A DNA stretch of 64,000 nt, from assembly GCF_022229015.1 (NCBI RefSeq), contig NZ_JAKKFF010000094.1, positions 1 through 64,000 of the forward strand, written 5' to 3'. Of this stretch, positions 27,900 to 36,096 are shown one piece after another. Below the pieces are notes generated by a model, which worked only from the letters and a program-made list of their open reading frames with translations, was not told the origin of the DNA and did no database searches. How positions within the stretch are numbered: the first letter of the stretch is position 1; every line of letters begins with the position of its first letter. A program made the translations under genes and the position numbers. This DNA comes from Micromonospora foliorum (GTDB lineage: Bacteria > Actinomycetota > Actinomycetes > Mycobacteriales > Micromonosporaceae).

Positions 27900-29056
27900 C
27901 GCAGCACCTCCAGCCGGGCCACCCACTTGGTCTGCAGGACGCCCGGCCGGCTCGCCGCGATGAGTCGGCAGGGGTACCCGTGGTCCGGCGACAGCTGCTC
28001 GCCATTGATCCTCAGTGCGAGCAGGGTCAGTGGGTCGCGGGCATGGGCCGCCGGCAGGGTGCTGGCCGCGTAGAGGCCGTCGGTCTCCAGCGAGGTGACC
28101 CGAACCGGTCGGCCGGTCGGTGCGCCGGCCCACCGGAGCAGCTCGACGACGGGCACGCCGGTCCAGTGGGCCGATGCGCTCCAGCCCTCGACGCAGGCGA
28201 TCGGCAACTCCGCCGTACGGTGCGGCAGGGCCGCAAGGTCGGCCAGGGACAGGGTGTGTCGCCCGCCCGGCCAGACGATCTCCAGCCGCCAGTCCGGTGG
28301 AACGGCGATGCGCGCGGCAGCCGCCGTACGGTTGATCGGTATGCCCTGCGGCCCGGACGCGGAACGCCAGGCCAGCGGCGACACCCGACGTAACCACGGC
28401 ACGGTGACCCCGGCGGTGGCCAGCACGGCGATGCCGGCGACGCCCACCGAGGTACGCAGGAACGCCCGTCGCTCGGACGACTCGTCACGCCCCGGTGCCG
28501 CGGCCCGCGCCGCTGTCCGGCCCCGCAGTGGCGTGCCCAGCGCCGCGCGGGCCACCGGGAGCTTCACCGCGACGTGCAGCAGTACCGCGCCCGCCACCAG
28601 CCAGGCGACCGCGTAGTGCGCCGTCGGGAAGAAGAAGCCCCACGGGTACGACTGGGCGACGTTGAACAGGCCCGTGACCAGTTCGAAGAACGCGGCGCAG
28701 ACCAGCACCAGGACGGAGACCCGTTCGAGAGCATGGACGGACAACCGGATCGGCTGGCGCACCGGCGGACGGACGAACAGCCGGGGGTAGACGCTCCACA
28801 GTTTGGCCAGCAGCAACGGGATCGCCGCCACACCGGAGAGCACGTGGACGCCCTGGGTGACCCGGTACAGGTTGACCGGTCGGGTCGGCCAGGCGAACCA
28901 GCCCGGCGGGTGCTGAATGTAGTGACTGAGCAGTCCGGTGCCGAAACACAGCCCGAACGCCACCCCGAGCCAGAGGCCGAGCCGGGCGGCGACCAGCGGT
29001 GAGTGCGAGGGCGCCGTGAAGTCCTCGGGGACCGGGAGGCGTGGCCGGCGGATCAT
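27896..29056 (-). CDS. Membrane molybdopterin-dependent oxidoreductase (cytochrome b-like plus sulfite-oxidase-fold domain)
   Basis: Protein of 386 residues from the ATG at 29056, overlapping the methyltransferase stop by 4 nt. The N-terminal half has about four membrane helices with His residues positioned as in di-haem cytochrome b-type domains (HYIQHPPGW; GVHVLSG; TAHYAVAWLVAGAVLLHVAV). A twin-arginine-like segment RRAFLRTSVGVAGIAVLAT begins the second half, which carries the sulfite oxidase/YedY-type molybdopterin fold with the Mo-ligating Cys in IACVEGWSASAHWTGV (about 289). The fusion suggests electron flow between quinol and an extracytoplasmic Mo site. The substrate is unknown. Confidence 0.83.
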   Translation of the reverse strand: MIRRPRLPVPEDFTAPSHSPLVAARLGLWLGVAFGLCFGTGLLSHYIQHPPGWFAWPTRPVNLYRVTQGVHVLSGVAAIPLLLAKLWSVYPRLFVRPPVRQPIRLSVHALERVSVLVLVCAAFFELVTGLFNVAQSYPWGFFFPTAHYAVAWLVAGAVLLHVAVKLPVARAALGTPLRGRTAARAAAPGRDESSERRAFLRTSVGVAGIAVLATAGVTVPWLRRVSPLAWRSASGPQGIPINRTAAAARIAVPPDWRLEIVWPGGRHTLSLADLAALPHRTAELPIACVEGWSASAHWTGVPVVELLRWAGAPTGRPVRVTSLETDGLYAASTLPAAHARDPLTLLALRINGEQLSPDHGYPCRLIAASRPGVLQTKWVARLEVLR

Positions 29057-29766
29057 GAGCGCGCCAGTTCGGCGAACCAGCGGGCACCGAACCGGAAACG
29101 GTCGGCGACCCGCAGGCCGGCGGCGGCGGCGGTACGGGCCACCGCCTCCGCCCCGACCCGTGCCCACCGAAACGCCGGCCCCCGCAGTTCCCGATCGCCG
29201 GACGATCCGGACAGGACGTACGCCTGCCCCCGCCACAGCCCGGCCCCCGGGGGTTGCACCTCGACCACAAGCGTCCCGTCGGCCGCGATCAGGGCGCCGC
29301 ACCGGCGTAGCAGTCGGACCGGGTCGCCGCCGATGCCGATGTTGCCGTCGATGAGCAGGGCGTGCGCCCACCTTCCCTCGCCGGGAAGTGGTTCGAAGAC
29401 GTCGCGTCGCAGGGCGACCACACCCCGGCCCTGGGTCAGCCGTACCGCCTCGGCGGAGATGTCCACCCCCAGTGCGACGAGGCCGCGCTGGGCGAGTGCC
29501 CTGGTCAGCCGGCCGGGGCCGCAGCCGAGATCGATGGTGGGTCCGGCGCAGCGTGCGGCAACGGACTCGACTGCCGGTTCCGGCGGGCCGTGCCAACGCC
29601 GCACCGGCAACAGGTCACGTCGCCCGTCGGTGTGCACCAGCCAGTGGTCGGTTTGGGCCGCAGCCATCGCGGGGACCGGCGTGCCGCACGCGTCATGGTC
29701 GGCGGGCCACCCGCCGAGTCTGCCCAGCGCCACACCGAAACCGTCGAGACTGATCGTCGAGGTCAC
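29053..29766 (-). CDS. Class I SAM-dependent methyltransferase
   Basis: Protein of 237 residues from a GTG at 29766 that overlaps the stop of the DUF2064 gene (GTGA). The SAM-binding motif I is TIDLGCGPGRLTRALAQRG (about 75-93), motif II follows at VALGVDIS, and a GTLVVEVQPPG strand is seen further on. The N-terminal 60 residues are not part of the core fold. The natural acceptor is unknown; the surrounding glycosyltransferases make a glycolipid or small glycosylated metabolite plausible (inference). Confidence 0.82.
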   Translation of the reverse strand: MTSTISLDGFGVALGRLGGWPADHDACGTPVPAMAAAQTDHWLVHTDGRRDLLPVRRWHGPPEPAVESVAARCAGPTIDLGCGPGRLTRALAQRGLVALGVDISAEAVRLTQGRGVVALRRDVFEPLPGEGRWAHALLIDGNIGIGGDPVRLLRRCGALIAADGTLVVEVQPPGAGLWRGQAYVLSGSSGDRELRGPAFRWARVGAEAVARTAAAAGLRVADRFRFGARWFAELARS

Positions 29767-30443
29767 CGGGGGCGTCCGCTCACCAGCTGGCCGCGCACCG
29801 ACGCGACCGCCTCCGCGAACCGGGTGCCGGGGAGGTCGGCCGCGACCGCCAGCGCCGACGACCAGTCGTCGACATCCCGCAGAACGGGCAGGACCGCCGG
29901 GTCCATGCCGTGCCCGCGCAGGGCGGCGAGGGTACGGCGACCGGTGTCGTCGGTCGACATGGGCACCTCGCGTAACGCGCTCGCGTACGACGGATCGCGT
30001 AGCCCGAGCGCCCACCAGCCGCCGTCGAGCGCCGGTCCGAACACCGCCTCGTGCTCGGCGAGCCGCTCCAGCGCGGTGGTGAGCAGGGCCGGCCGGATCT
30101 GCGGCGTGTCCATGCCGATCTGCAGCACCGGTCGGCCGGGAAACGCCGCAGCGGTGTCGGCGTGGGCGTTCGCCAGCCGGTCGGCGAACGTGCCACCGCG
30201 CTGCGCAACCAGGTGCCAACCCGCCACCGCGGCGGTCAGCTCCGCGCCGTACTCGGCATCGGCGAACCGACCGGTGTGGGCCAACACGGGAATGGTCGAG
30301 GCGGTGGAGCGCACCGCCGCGAGGGTGTCCAACAGCGACGCCGCCGCGACCCGGGCCGCCTGGGTGGGATCAGCGGGCGGGCAGAGGCGCGTCTTGGCCA
30401 GCCCGGGGACCGGTGCCTTCGCGACCAGGAGCAGGACGTTCAC
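29763..30443 (-). CDS. DUF2064 / TIGR04282-type nucleotide-sugar or glycosyl transferase-like protein
   Basis: Protein of 226 residues from a GTG at 30443, overlapping the GT2 gene by 4 nt. It opens MNVLLLVAKAPVPGLAKTRL, the signature of the DUF2064 family (GT-A fold, related to CofC/MobA-type nucleotidyltransferases and to ArsS-linked transferases), and keeps IGMDTPQIRPALL (DxP metal region) and the GPALDGGWWALGLR motif. Members typically neighbour GT2 and methyltransferase genes, as here. Confidence 0.8.
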   Translation of the reverse strand: MNVLLLVAKAPVPGLAKTRLCPPADPTQAARVAAASLLDTLAAVRSTASTIPVLAHTGRFADAEYGAELTAAVAGWHLVAQRGGTFADRLANAHADTAAAFPGRPVLQIGMDTPQIRPALLTTALERLAEHEAVFGPALDGGWWALGLRDPSYASALREVPMSTDDTGRRTLAALRGHGMDPAVLPVLRDVDDWSSALAVAADLPGTRFAEAVASVRGQLVSGRPR

Positions 30444-31117
30444 CGGCCACCACCGACGTCGGCGCGCAGCACTCCGGCGAAGTCCCGCGTCGCCCGCCAC
30501 GTGCCCCGCACCGACCCGGAGACCTTCGATCTGGTGCCGGCGGCCCGAGGCGCGTACGCGACGTCCAGCTCGAGAATCCGCCAGCCCGCTCCGGCCGCCC
30601 GGAGCAGCAGCTCCAGGGGGTAGCCGAACGCGCGGTCGTTGACACCGAGGCCCAGCAGCGCCGCCCGGCGGGCCACCCGGATCGGGCTGATGTCGTACAC
30701 CGGCACCCCACGACGCCGCAGCAACGCGGCGACCAGCGCGTTCCCGGTGCGGGCATGCCACGGCCAGGCATCCGCCGACACCGGCCGACGCCGCCCGACG
30801 GCGAGATCCGCCCGACCGTCGAGCACCGCCGCGACGAGCCTGGGCAACTCGGCGGGATCGAACGACCCGTCCGCGTCGAGTACGCAGACCAGATCCGCCT
30901 CCGCCGCCAGCAGGCCGGCGTGCACGGCCGCCCCGTACCCGCGTCTCGGCTCGTGGACGACCCGGGCCCCGTACGCGGCCGCGACGACCGGCGAACCGTC
31001 CGTGGAGCCGTTGTCGACCACGATGGCGCGGAAGCCGGGTGGCAGCCCGCTCAGTACGGCAGGCAGTGCGGCCGCCTCGTCCAGACACGGCAGCACCACG
31101 TCGATCGTTGTGTGCAT
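30440..31117 (-). CDS. Family 2 glycosyltransferase
   Basis: Protein of 225 residues from the ATG at 31117. GT-A features: VVLPCLDEAAALPAVLSGLP at the N-terminus, VVDNGSTDGS (about 35-44), the DxD-type motif VLDADGSFDP (about 79-88) and a C-terminal RGTWRATRDFAGVL acceptor region. No membrane anchor. It is the first gene of the six-gene overlapping operon; a TAGCGT -10 box ends 8 nt upstream of the ATG, so the mRNA is probably leaderless, and a CGTAAG repeat lies upstream of it. Confidence 0.85.
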   Translation of the reverse strand: MHTTIDVVLPCLDEAAALPAVLSGLPPGFRAIVVDNGSTDGSPVVAAAYGARVVHEPRRGYGAAVHAGLLAAEADLVCVLDADGSFDPAELPRLVAAVLDGRADLAVGRRRPVSADAWPWHARTGNALVAALLRRRGVPVYDISPIRVARRAALLGLGVNDRAFGYPLELLLRAAGAGWRILELDVAYAPRAAGTRSKVSGSVRGTWRATRDFAGVLRADVGGGR

Positions 31118-31124
31118 ACCGGCG

Positions 31125-31181
31125 ACGCTAGGCCCGCCCCGGGCCGTCCGGACCGCCGTTCGTCCTTACGAATCGCTTACG
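31125..31181 (-). promoter_or_regulatory. CGTAAG-type activator box and promoter of the GT2-to-MTAP operon
   Basis: On the minus strand CGTAAG CGATT CGTAAG (31181-31165), then 34 nt, then TAGCGT (31130-31125), 7 nt from the ATG of the GT2 gene. A third CGTAAG copy lies further upstream (31198-31193). The 11-bp spacing between half-sites is one helical turn, as in OmpR/PhoB-type direct repeats. Confidence 0.7.
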
Positions 31182-31264
31182 CGGCAACGGATCTTACGAC
31201 TCCCTGACGTCTCACCGTCTGGCTGTCGGATCCCTGGTCAGAGGTCGTATCGTCGGCCGTCACC

Positions 31265-32629
31265 ATGACCATGATGATCCGGCCGGGACGACCCCGGTCC
31301 GCCGACCTGATCGTCCTCGGCGCCGAGGTGGCCCTGCTCGCCGTCGCCGTCGCCGTCGGCGCGCTGCTCAACCAGCAGGGCGTACGGCTCCACGCCGACG
31401 CGGCGCCGCTCTACGCCGCCTGGCAACCCCATCTGGGGCCCGGTACTCCCGCCGCGCTTCTGGTCGCGGCGCTGTTCGTCTGGCGGGGCACGCGTTGGGG
31501 AACCGACATGCCGTGGCGGCGGCTGCTACTCGTCGGCTATCTCGCCTCGGTGCTCTGGACGCTGTCGCTGGCCCTGGTGGACGGCTGGTCCGCGGGGTTG
31601 ACCGACCGGCTCACCGTGCAGGCCGAGTACCTGCACGAGGTGCCCCGGGTGACGGATGTCAGCCTCCTGCTGTCCGGCTTCGCCGACCGGATCCTCGACT
31701 TCCAACCCGATTCGTGGTCCACCCACACCGCTGGTCACCCACCGGGAGCGTTGCTGCTCTTCGTCTGGCTGGAGCGGATCGGTCTGGGCGGCGGGAGCGC
31801 CGCCGGGCTGGCCTGCGTGGTGCTCGGAGCCACCGTCGCGGTGTCGGTTCCGGTGACGTTGCGGGCGCTCGGCGCCGAGGACGCGGCCCGGGCGGTGTGG
31901 CCGTTCCTGGTGCTCTTCCCGGGGGCGGTCTGGGTGGGCGCGTCCGCGGACGGGATCTTCGCCGCGGTGGTCGCGGCCGGGCTGGCGCTGCTGGCGGTGG
32001 GTGGCCGACCAGGGGCCGCACTGGGCGGGTTGCTCCTCGGCTTCGCGCTCTACCTGTCGTACGGGTTCGTCCTGGTCGGGGTGCTCGCGTTGACCGTGGC
32101 GTTGCTCCGGGCGCGGGATCGCCTCGGCGTGCTCCTGGTCGCGGCGACGGCGGTCGGGGCCGTCGTCGCCGTGTTCACCCTCGCCGGGTTCTGGTGGCTG
32201 GACGGCTACCACCTGGTGGCGCGTCGGTACTACCAGGGGTGGGCGGCGGAACGTCCGTACGGTTACTGGTTCTGGGCGAATCTCGCCGCTCTGCTGCTCT
32301 CGGCCGGCCCGGTGGTCGGGCCGGCCCTGCGGCGGACGGTGACGGCCGTGTCGACGCGAGCACCGTACCCACCCATCGCGACGGCCCTCCGACAGCGGAT
32401 CGCCAGCGCCGGACCCACGGTGTGGTTGCCCATCGCGGCGGCGGTGGCCGTGCTCGCGGCGGACCTGTCCGGGCTCAGCAAGGCCGAGGTGGAGCGGATC
32501 TGGCTACCGTTCGCCGTCTGGCTGCTTGTCGCTACCGCGCACCTGCCCCACGGCCACCGACGGTGGTGGTTGGCGGCCCAGGCCGCCACGGCGCTCGCCG
32601 TCAACCACCTACTGTGGACGGTGTCGTGA
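31265..32629 (+). CDS. GT-C-like integral membrane protein (putative polyprenol-sugar-dependent glycosyltransferase)
   Basis: Protein of 454 residues with about ten membrane helices. A long first periplasmic loop (about 95-165) ends in HTAGHPPGALLLFVWLERI, a motif common to GT-C membrane mannosyl- or arabinosyltransferase-like proteins that use lipid-linked sugars. It is divergent from the GT2 operon and shares its 147-bp control region. Its 3' end overlaps the convergent epimerase gene by 29 bp. Acceptor and donor are not evident. Confidence 0.72.
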   Translation: MTMMIRPGRPRSADLIVLGAEVALLAVAVAVGALLNQQGVRLHADAAPLYAAWQPHLGPGTPAALLVAALFVWRGTRWGTDMPWRRLLLVGYLASVLWTLSLALVDGWSAGLTDRLTVQAEYLHEVPRVTDVSLLLSGFADRILDFQPDSWSTHTAGHPPGALLLFVWLERIGLGGGSAAGLACVVLGATVAVSVPVTLRALGAEDAARAVWPFLVLFPGAVWVGASADGIFAAVVAAGLALLAVGGRPGAALGGLLLGFALYLSYGFVLVGVLALTVALLRARDRLGVLLVAATAVGAVVAVFTLAGFWWLDGYHLVARRYYQGWAAERPYGYWFWANLAALLLSAGPVVGPALRRTVTAVSTRAPYPPIATALRQRIASAGPTVWLPIAAAVAVLAADLSGLSKAEVERIWLPFAVWLLVATAHLPHGHRRWWLAAQAATALAVNHLLWTVS

Positions 32630-33689
32630 CCGATGCCGGATCCCGCATCACCGCCGTGGTGAAGTCGGCGATGCCGGCGGCGAAGCCGATTCGGGCGGTG
32701 AAACCGAGCAGCCGGGCGGCGCGGGCCGGATCGGCCACCACGTGCCGTACGTCCGCCGCCCGCCCGCCCCCGACCGTGACGGGCGATGGCCCGCCCATCG
32801 CCGACGCCAGCTCGTGGGCCAACTCGCCGACGGTGTGCGGTTCGCCCGAGCAGACGTTGACCGGGGTCAGGGGATCCGGTGCCGGGGTCGTGAGGGCCAG
32901 CAGGTTGGCCGTGGCCACGTCGGTCACGTGCACGAAGTCGCGCCGTTGCCGGCCGTCCTCCAGAACCCGGGGCGGTCGCCCGGCGGCCAGGGCGGACCGG
33001 AAGATCGACGCGACCCCCGAATACGGGGTGTCACGGGGCATCCGGGGACCGTAGACGTTGTGGTACCGCAGGGCCCACACCGATCCGCCGGTCTGCCGGG
33101 CCCACGCGCCGGCGAGGTGTTCCTGGGCCAGCTTGGTGGCGGCGTACGTGCTGTGCGGCTCCAGAGGCGCGTCCTCGGGCACGAGACCGGGGGAGAGCGC
33201 CTGGTCGCAGCGAGGGCAGGGTGGCTCGTACCGGCCCTCGGCCAGGTCGACGGCCCGGCGGCCGGCTGGCCGGACGACTCCGTGGGTGGGGCAGTGGTAG
33301 CGACCCTCGCCGTAGACCACCATCGAGCTGGCCAGCACCAGTCGGCGTACCCCGGTGGCGTGCATCGCCGCGAGCAGGGTGGCCGTGCCGAGGTCGTTGT
33401 GTGCGGCATACCGGGGGGCGTCGGCCGGGTCGATGCCATGGCCGACCATGGCTGCCTGGTGGCAGACCGCGTCGACCCCGGCCAGCAGCCGGGTCAGCAG
33501 CTCGCCGTCGCGTACGTCGCCGACCACGAGGTCGTGCCGCTCGGCCCAGGGCGGTGCTGTCGTAGCGTGCGCCTCGGGCAGGAGCGCGTCCACGGCCACC
33601 ACCTCGTGCCCATTTTCGCTGAGCAGGTCGGCGACGTGTGAGCCGATGAATCCGGCCGCACCGGTGACAAGGATCCGCATTCCGGTCAC
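32601..33689 (-). CDS. NAD-dependent sugar epimerase/dehydratase with a Cys-rich insertion
   Basis: Protein of 362 residues from a GTG at 33689 (GAGG upstream; an ATG at 33680 is an alternative). Extended SDR features: NAD-binding GAAGFIGSH at the N-terminus, VVAVDALLP after strand 2, and the catalytic STYAATK (Tyr-x3-Lys). An insertion after ASSMVVYGEGRY contains HCPTHG and, 30 residues on, PPCPRC, a possible zinc site that ordinary UDP-glucose/galactose epimerases lack. It should make a nucleotide sugar for the neighbouring glycosyltransferases (inference). Confidence 0.83.
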   Translation of the reverse strand: MTGMRILVTGAAGFIGSHVADLLSENGHEVVAVDALLPEAHATTAPPWAERHDLVVGDVRDGELLTRLLAGVDAVCHQAAMVGHGIDPADAPRYAAHNDLGTATLLAAMHATGVRRLVLASSMVVYGEGRYHCPTHGVVRPAGRRAVDLAEGRYEPPCPRCDQALSPGLVPEDAPLEPHSTYAATKLAQEHLAGAWARQTGGSVWALRYHNVYGPRMPRDTPYSGVASIFRSALAAGRPPRVLEDGRQRRDFVHVTDVATANLLALTTPAPDPLTPVNVCSGEPHTVGELAHELASAMGGPSPVTVGGGRAADVRHVVADPARAARLLGFTARIGFAAGIADFTTAVMRDPASVTTPSTVGG

Positions 33690-33731
33690 CGTATGACCTC
33701 ACGTACGCCGGGGTGGGTCTCCGCACGCAGC

Positions 33732-33787
33732 CGTAAGAACCTCGCAAGATTTGCCGGTGCGGGCCGACCCCGGTGCGTGGCTACGCT
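33732..33787 (+). promoter_or_regulatory. CGTAAG-type activator box and promoter of the response regulator
   Basis: CGTAAG AACCT CGCAAG (33732-33748), then 33 nt, then TACGCT (33782-33787). Predicted transcription starts at or next to an ATG at 33794, which opens a seven-codon frame (MDNWGRR) ending before the ribosome site of the response regulator. The arrangement implies autoregulation. Confidence 0.65.
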
Positions 33788-33839
33788 GGGTCGATGGACA
33801 ACTGGGGGAGACGTTGACGGGCCGGAACGGGGGAGGTTC

Positions 33840-34535
33840 GTGACACAGCGCGTGCTGGTGGTCGACGACGACCAGACCGTGAGCGACGTCATTCGTCGTT
33901 ATCTCGAGAACGACGGCTTCCAGGTGAGTCTCGCGGCCGACGGTGCGGCGGCGCTGGCGGCGGTGGAGCGGGAGGCACCGCATCTGGTCGTGCTCGACCT
34001 GATGCTGCCCCTGATCAATGGCCTGGAGGTGTGCCGGGCGCTGCGGGTACGGCCGGACGGCGTACCGATCGTCATGCTGACCGCGCGCGGTGACGAGTCC
34101 GACCGGATCCTCGGGCTGCAGCTCGGCGCGGACGACTACCTGACCAAGCCCTTCTCCCCCCGGGAACTCGTGCTGCGGGTCCGTTCAGTGCTCCGTCGCG
34201 CCGGCGGTGGGACGCCACCCGAGCGGCCGGAGGCGCTCACCGACGGCAACCTGGTGGTGCACACGACCTCCCGCACCGCCCGCCTCGCCGGTGCCGACCT
34301 GGCCCTGACGTTGCGCGAATTCGACCTGCTCGTCCACCTCATGCGGCACCCGTCCCGGGTGTTCGGCCGGGCCGAACTCCTTGAGCAGGTTTGGGGCTGG
34401 AACTTCGGGGACCACTCGACAGTGACCGTGCACGTACGCCGGCTGCGGGAGAAGATCGAGGCCAACCCGGCCCATCCGCGGCGGATCGTGACCGTCTGGG
34501 GCGTCGGCTACCGCTACGAGCCGGCCCATGCGTGA
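33840..34535 (+). CDS. OmpR/PhoB-family response regulator
   Basis: Protein of 231 residues; the GTG at 33840 follows GGGAGG and gives the canonical start TQRVLVVDDDQTVSDVIRRY. Receiver domain: acidic pocket Asp10/Asp11, phosphoacceptor Asp53 in VVLDLMLP, Thr81 and Lys103 in LTKPFSPREL. The C-terminal winged helix (about 135-229) has REFDLLVHLMRHPSRVFGR, TVTVHVRRLREKIE and IVTVWGVGYRYE. Overlaps the sensor kinase gene by 8 nt. It is preceded by a CGTAAG repeat and is the likely factor binding all three such boxes in this region. Confidence 0.92.
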   Translation: MTQRVLVVDDDQTVSDVIRRYLENDGFQVSLAADGAAALAAVEREAPHLVVLDLMLPLINGLEVCRALRVRPDGVPIVMLTARGDESDRILGLQLGADDYLTKPFSPRELVLRVRSVLRRAGGGTPPERPEALTDGNLVVHTTSRTARLAGADLALTLREFDLLVHLMRHPSRVFGRAELLEQVWGWNFGDHSTVTVHVRRLREKIEANPAHPRRIVTVWGVGYRYEPAHA

Positions 34536-35544
34536 CGTACTTCTGATCTTCGCGATCGCCCTCGGTGCGGCACTGGGCATCGGGCTCGCCGGCGCGGTCC
34601 TGCTCCGCGCTCTTCGGCGCAGCTCGATCACCGTGCACCTCAGCGTGCTGCTCACCACCACGGTGGTCGCCGTCGCGGTCGGGGTGATGGCGGTCGCGGA
34701 AGCGATGTTCCTCTCCGCGCACGACCTTGAGGTGGTCCTGACCACCGTCGCGGCGGCAGCGGTGGTCAGCCTCGCCGTCGGCGGGCACTTCGGCCGACGA
34801 CTGGCCCGCGCCGCGGTCTGGCGCGACCAGGCCCGGGAGCGGGAACGGCAACTGGAGAAGGGCCGACGCGACCTGGTCGCCTGGGTCTCTCACGACCTAC
34901 GTACCCCGCTCGCCGGGCTGAGGGCCATGGCGGAGGCGCTGGAGGACCGGGTGGTTCGTGATCCGGACACGGTCGACGAGTACCACCGACGGATCCGGCT
35001 GGAGACCGACCGGATGACCCGACTCGTCGACGACCTGTTCGAGCTGTCCCGGATCAACGCGGGAGCGCTGCGGTTGTCGTTGACGGCGGTGCCGCTCGGA
35101 GAGGTGGTCTCGGACGCGCTGGCCAGCACCACCCCGCTGGCAAACGCTCGCCGGATCAAGCTGGTGGCCAGCGAGTCGGGATGGCCCATGGTCGCCGCGA
35201 GCGAACCGGAGCTGGCCCGGGTCGTGGCCAACCTGCTGCTCAACGCGGTCCGCTACACCCCGGAGGACGGCACCGTACGCATCGAAGCCGGCCGAGAGGA
35301 CGACCACGCCTGGCTCTCGGTCGCCGACACCTGCGGCGGCATCCCCCCGGCCGACCTTCCCCGGCTGTTCGACATCGCGTTTCGAGGTGAGCCGGCCCGC
35401 ACGCCCGGGCCGGGCGACGGTGGGGCGTCCGGAGGGCTCGGGCTGGCCATCGTTCACGGCCTGGTGGAGGCACACGGAGGTCGGGTCGAGGTGCGAAACA
35501 CCCCCGACGGCTGCCAGTTCATGGTCCGGTTGGCCACCGCCTGA
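34528..35544 (+). CDS. Sensor histidine kinase
   Basis: Protein of 338 residues. Two to three N-terminal membrane helices (about 4-26, 36-60, 68-86) with almost no extracytoplasmic loop, so the signal is probably sensed in the membrane. HisKA domain with the phosphorylated His122 in WVSHDLRTPLAGLR; HATPase_c with N-box NLLLNAVRYTP, a D-box reading ADTCGGI (usually DNGxGI) and G-box GGLGLAIVHGL. Co-translated with the response regulator. Confidence 0.92.
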   Translation: MRDVLLIFAIALGAALGIGLAGAVLLRALRRSSITVHLSVLLTTTVVAVAVGVMAVAEAMFLSAHDLEVVLTTVAAAAVVSLAVGGHFGRRLARAAVWRDQARERERQLEKGRRDLVAWVSHDLRTPLAGLRAMAEALEDRVVRDPDTVDEYHRRIRLETDRMTRLVDDLFELSRINAGALRLSLTAVPLGEVVSDALASTTPLANARRIKLVASESGWPMVAASEPELARVVANLLLNAVRYTPEDGTVRIEAGREDDHAWLSVADTCGGIPPADLPRLFDIAFRGEPARTPGPGDGGASGGLGLAIVHGLVEAHGGRVEVRNTPDGCQFMVRLATA

Positions 35545-35673
35545 CGGAAACGTTCGGGGTAGCGGGATGAGACCGTCGACGGCCCTCGATGGGTTGCCTG
35601 CCTCGCGGGTCCACACTGTTTGCCGGATCTGACTACGCTTTCCACTGTCTCGGAGGCAATCGAGGGAGGGCCC

Positions 35674-36096
35674 ATGTCGGTGAACGAGCCGGCGAGCGGG
35701 GAGTTCGCTCGCATGCTGGACGCGACTGTTGGCGCGTTGCGCGCCGCCGGCACTGCACCGGAGGACGAGGAGGCCGCGCGCCTGCGCCGGGTCGGTGAGT
35801 CCGCCGAGGGGCAGGTCCGTGCCGAGTTCGGCGCCGATGGCCGGCTGGAGTCGCTGACGCTGGACCCGCGGATGATGCGGCTCGGCGCGGCCGAGCTCTG
35901 TGACCACGTGATCGCGGCCGTGAACGCGGCGATCGACTCGATGCGCGGTGGCGGCCCGGCGGTGGCCTCCGGCGACCTCTCGCAGCTCACCGAGCAACTC
36001 GAACAGGTTCGCGACACGGCCGTGCCGCGGCTCGGCGCGTTCCTGCAGGCGCTCACGGACGCGCAGGAGCGGATGGCCCGAGGGAGTTCCCGATGA
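35674..36096 (+). CDS. YbaB/EbfC-like protein of a type VII secretion locus
   Basis: Protein of 140 residues from the ATG at 35674 (GAGGGAGGG upstream). It fits the YbaB/EbfC family fold seen in actinobacterial ESX-associated loci: N-terminal helix, central strands VRAEFGADGRLESLTLDPRM and a C-terminal helix LCDHVIAAVNAAIDSM. Next to EspC-type genes such proteins are thought to be chaperones or regulators of the secreted partners. It overlaps the following gene by 4 nt (ATGA). Confidence 0.7.
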   Translation: MSVNEPASGEFARMLDATVGALRAAGTAPEDEEAARLRRVGESAEGQVRAEFGADGRLESLTLDPRMMRLGAAELCDHVIAAVNAAIDSMRGGGPAVASGDLSQLTEQLEQVRDTAVPRLGAFLQALTDAQERMARGSSR

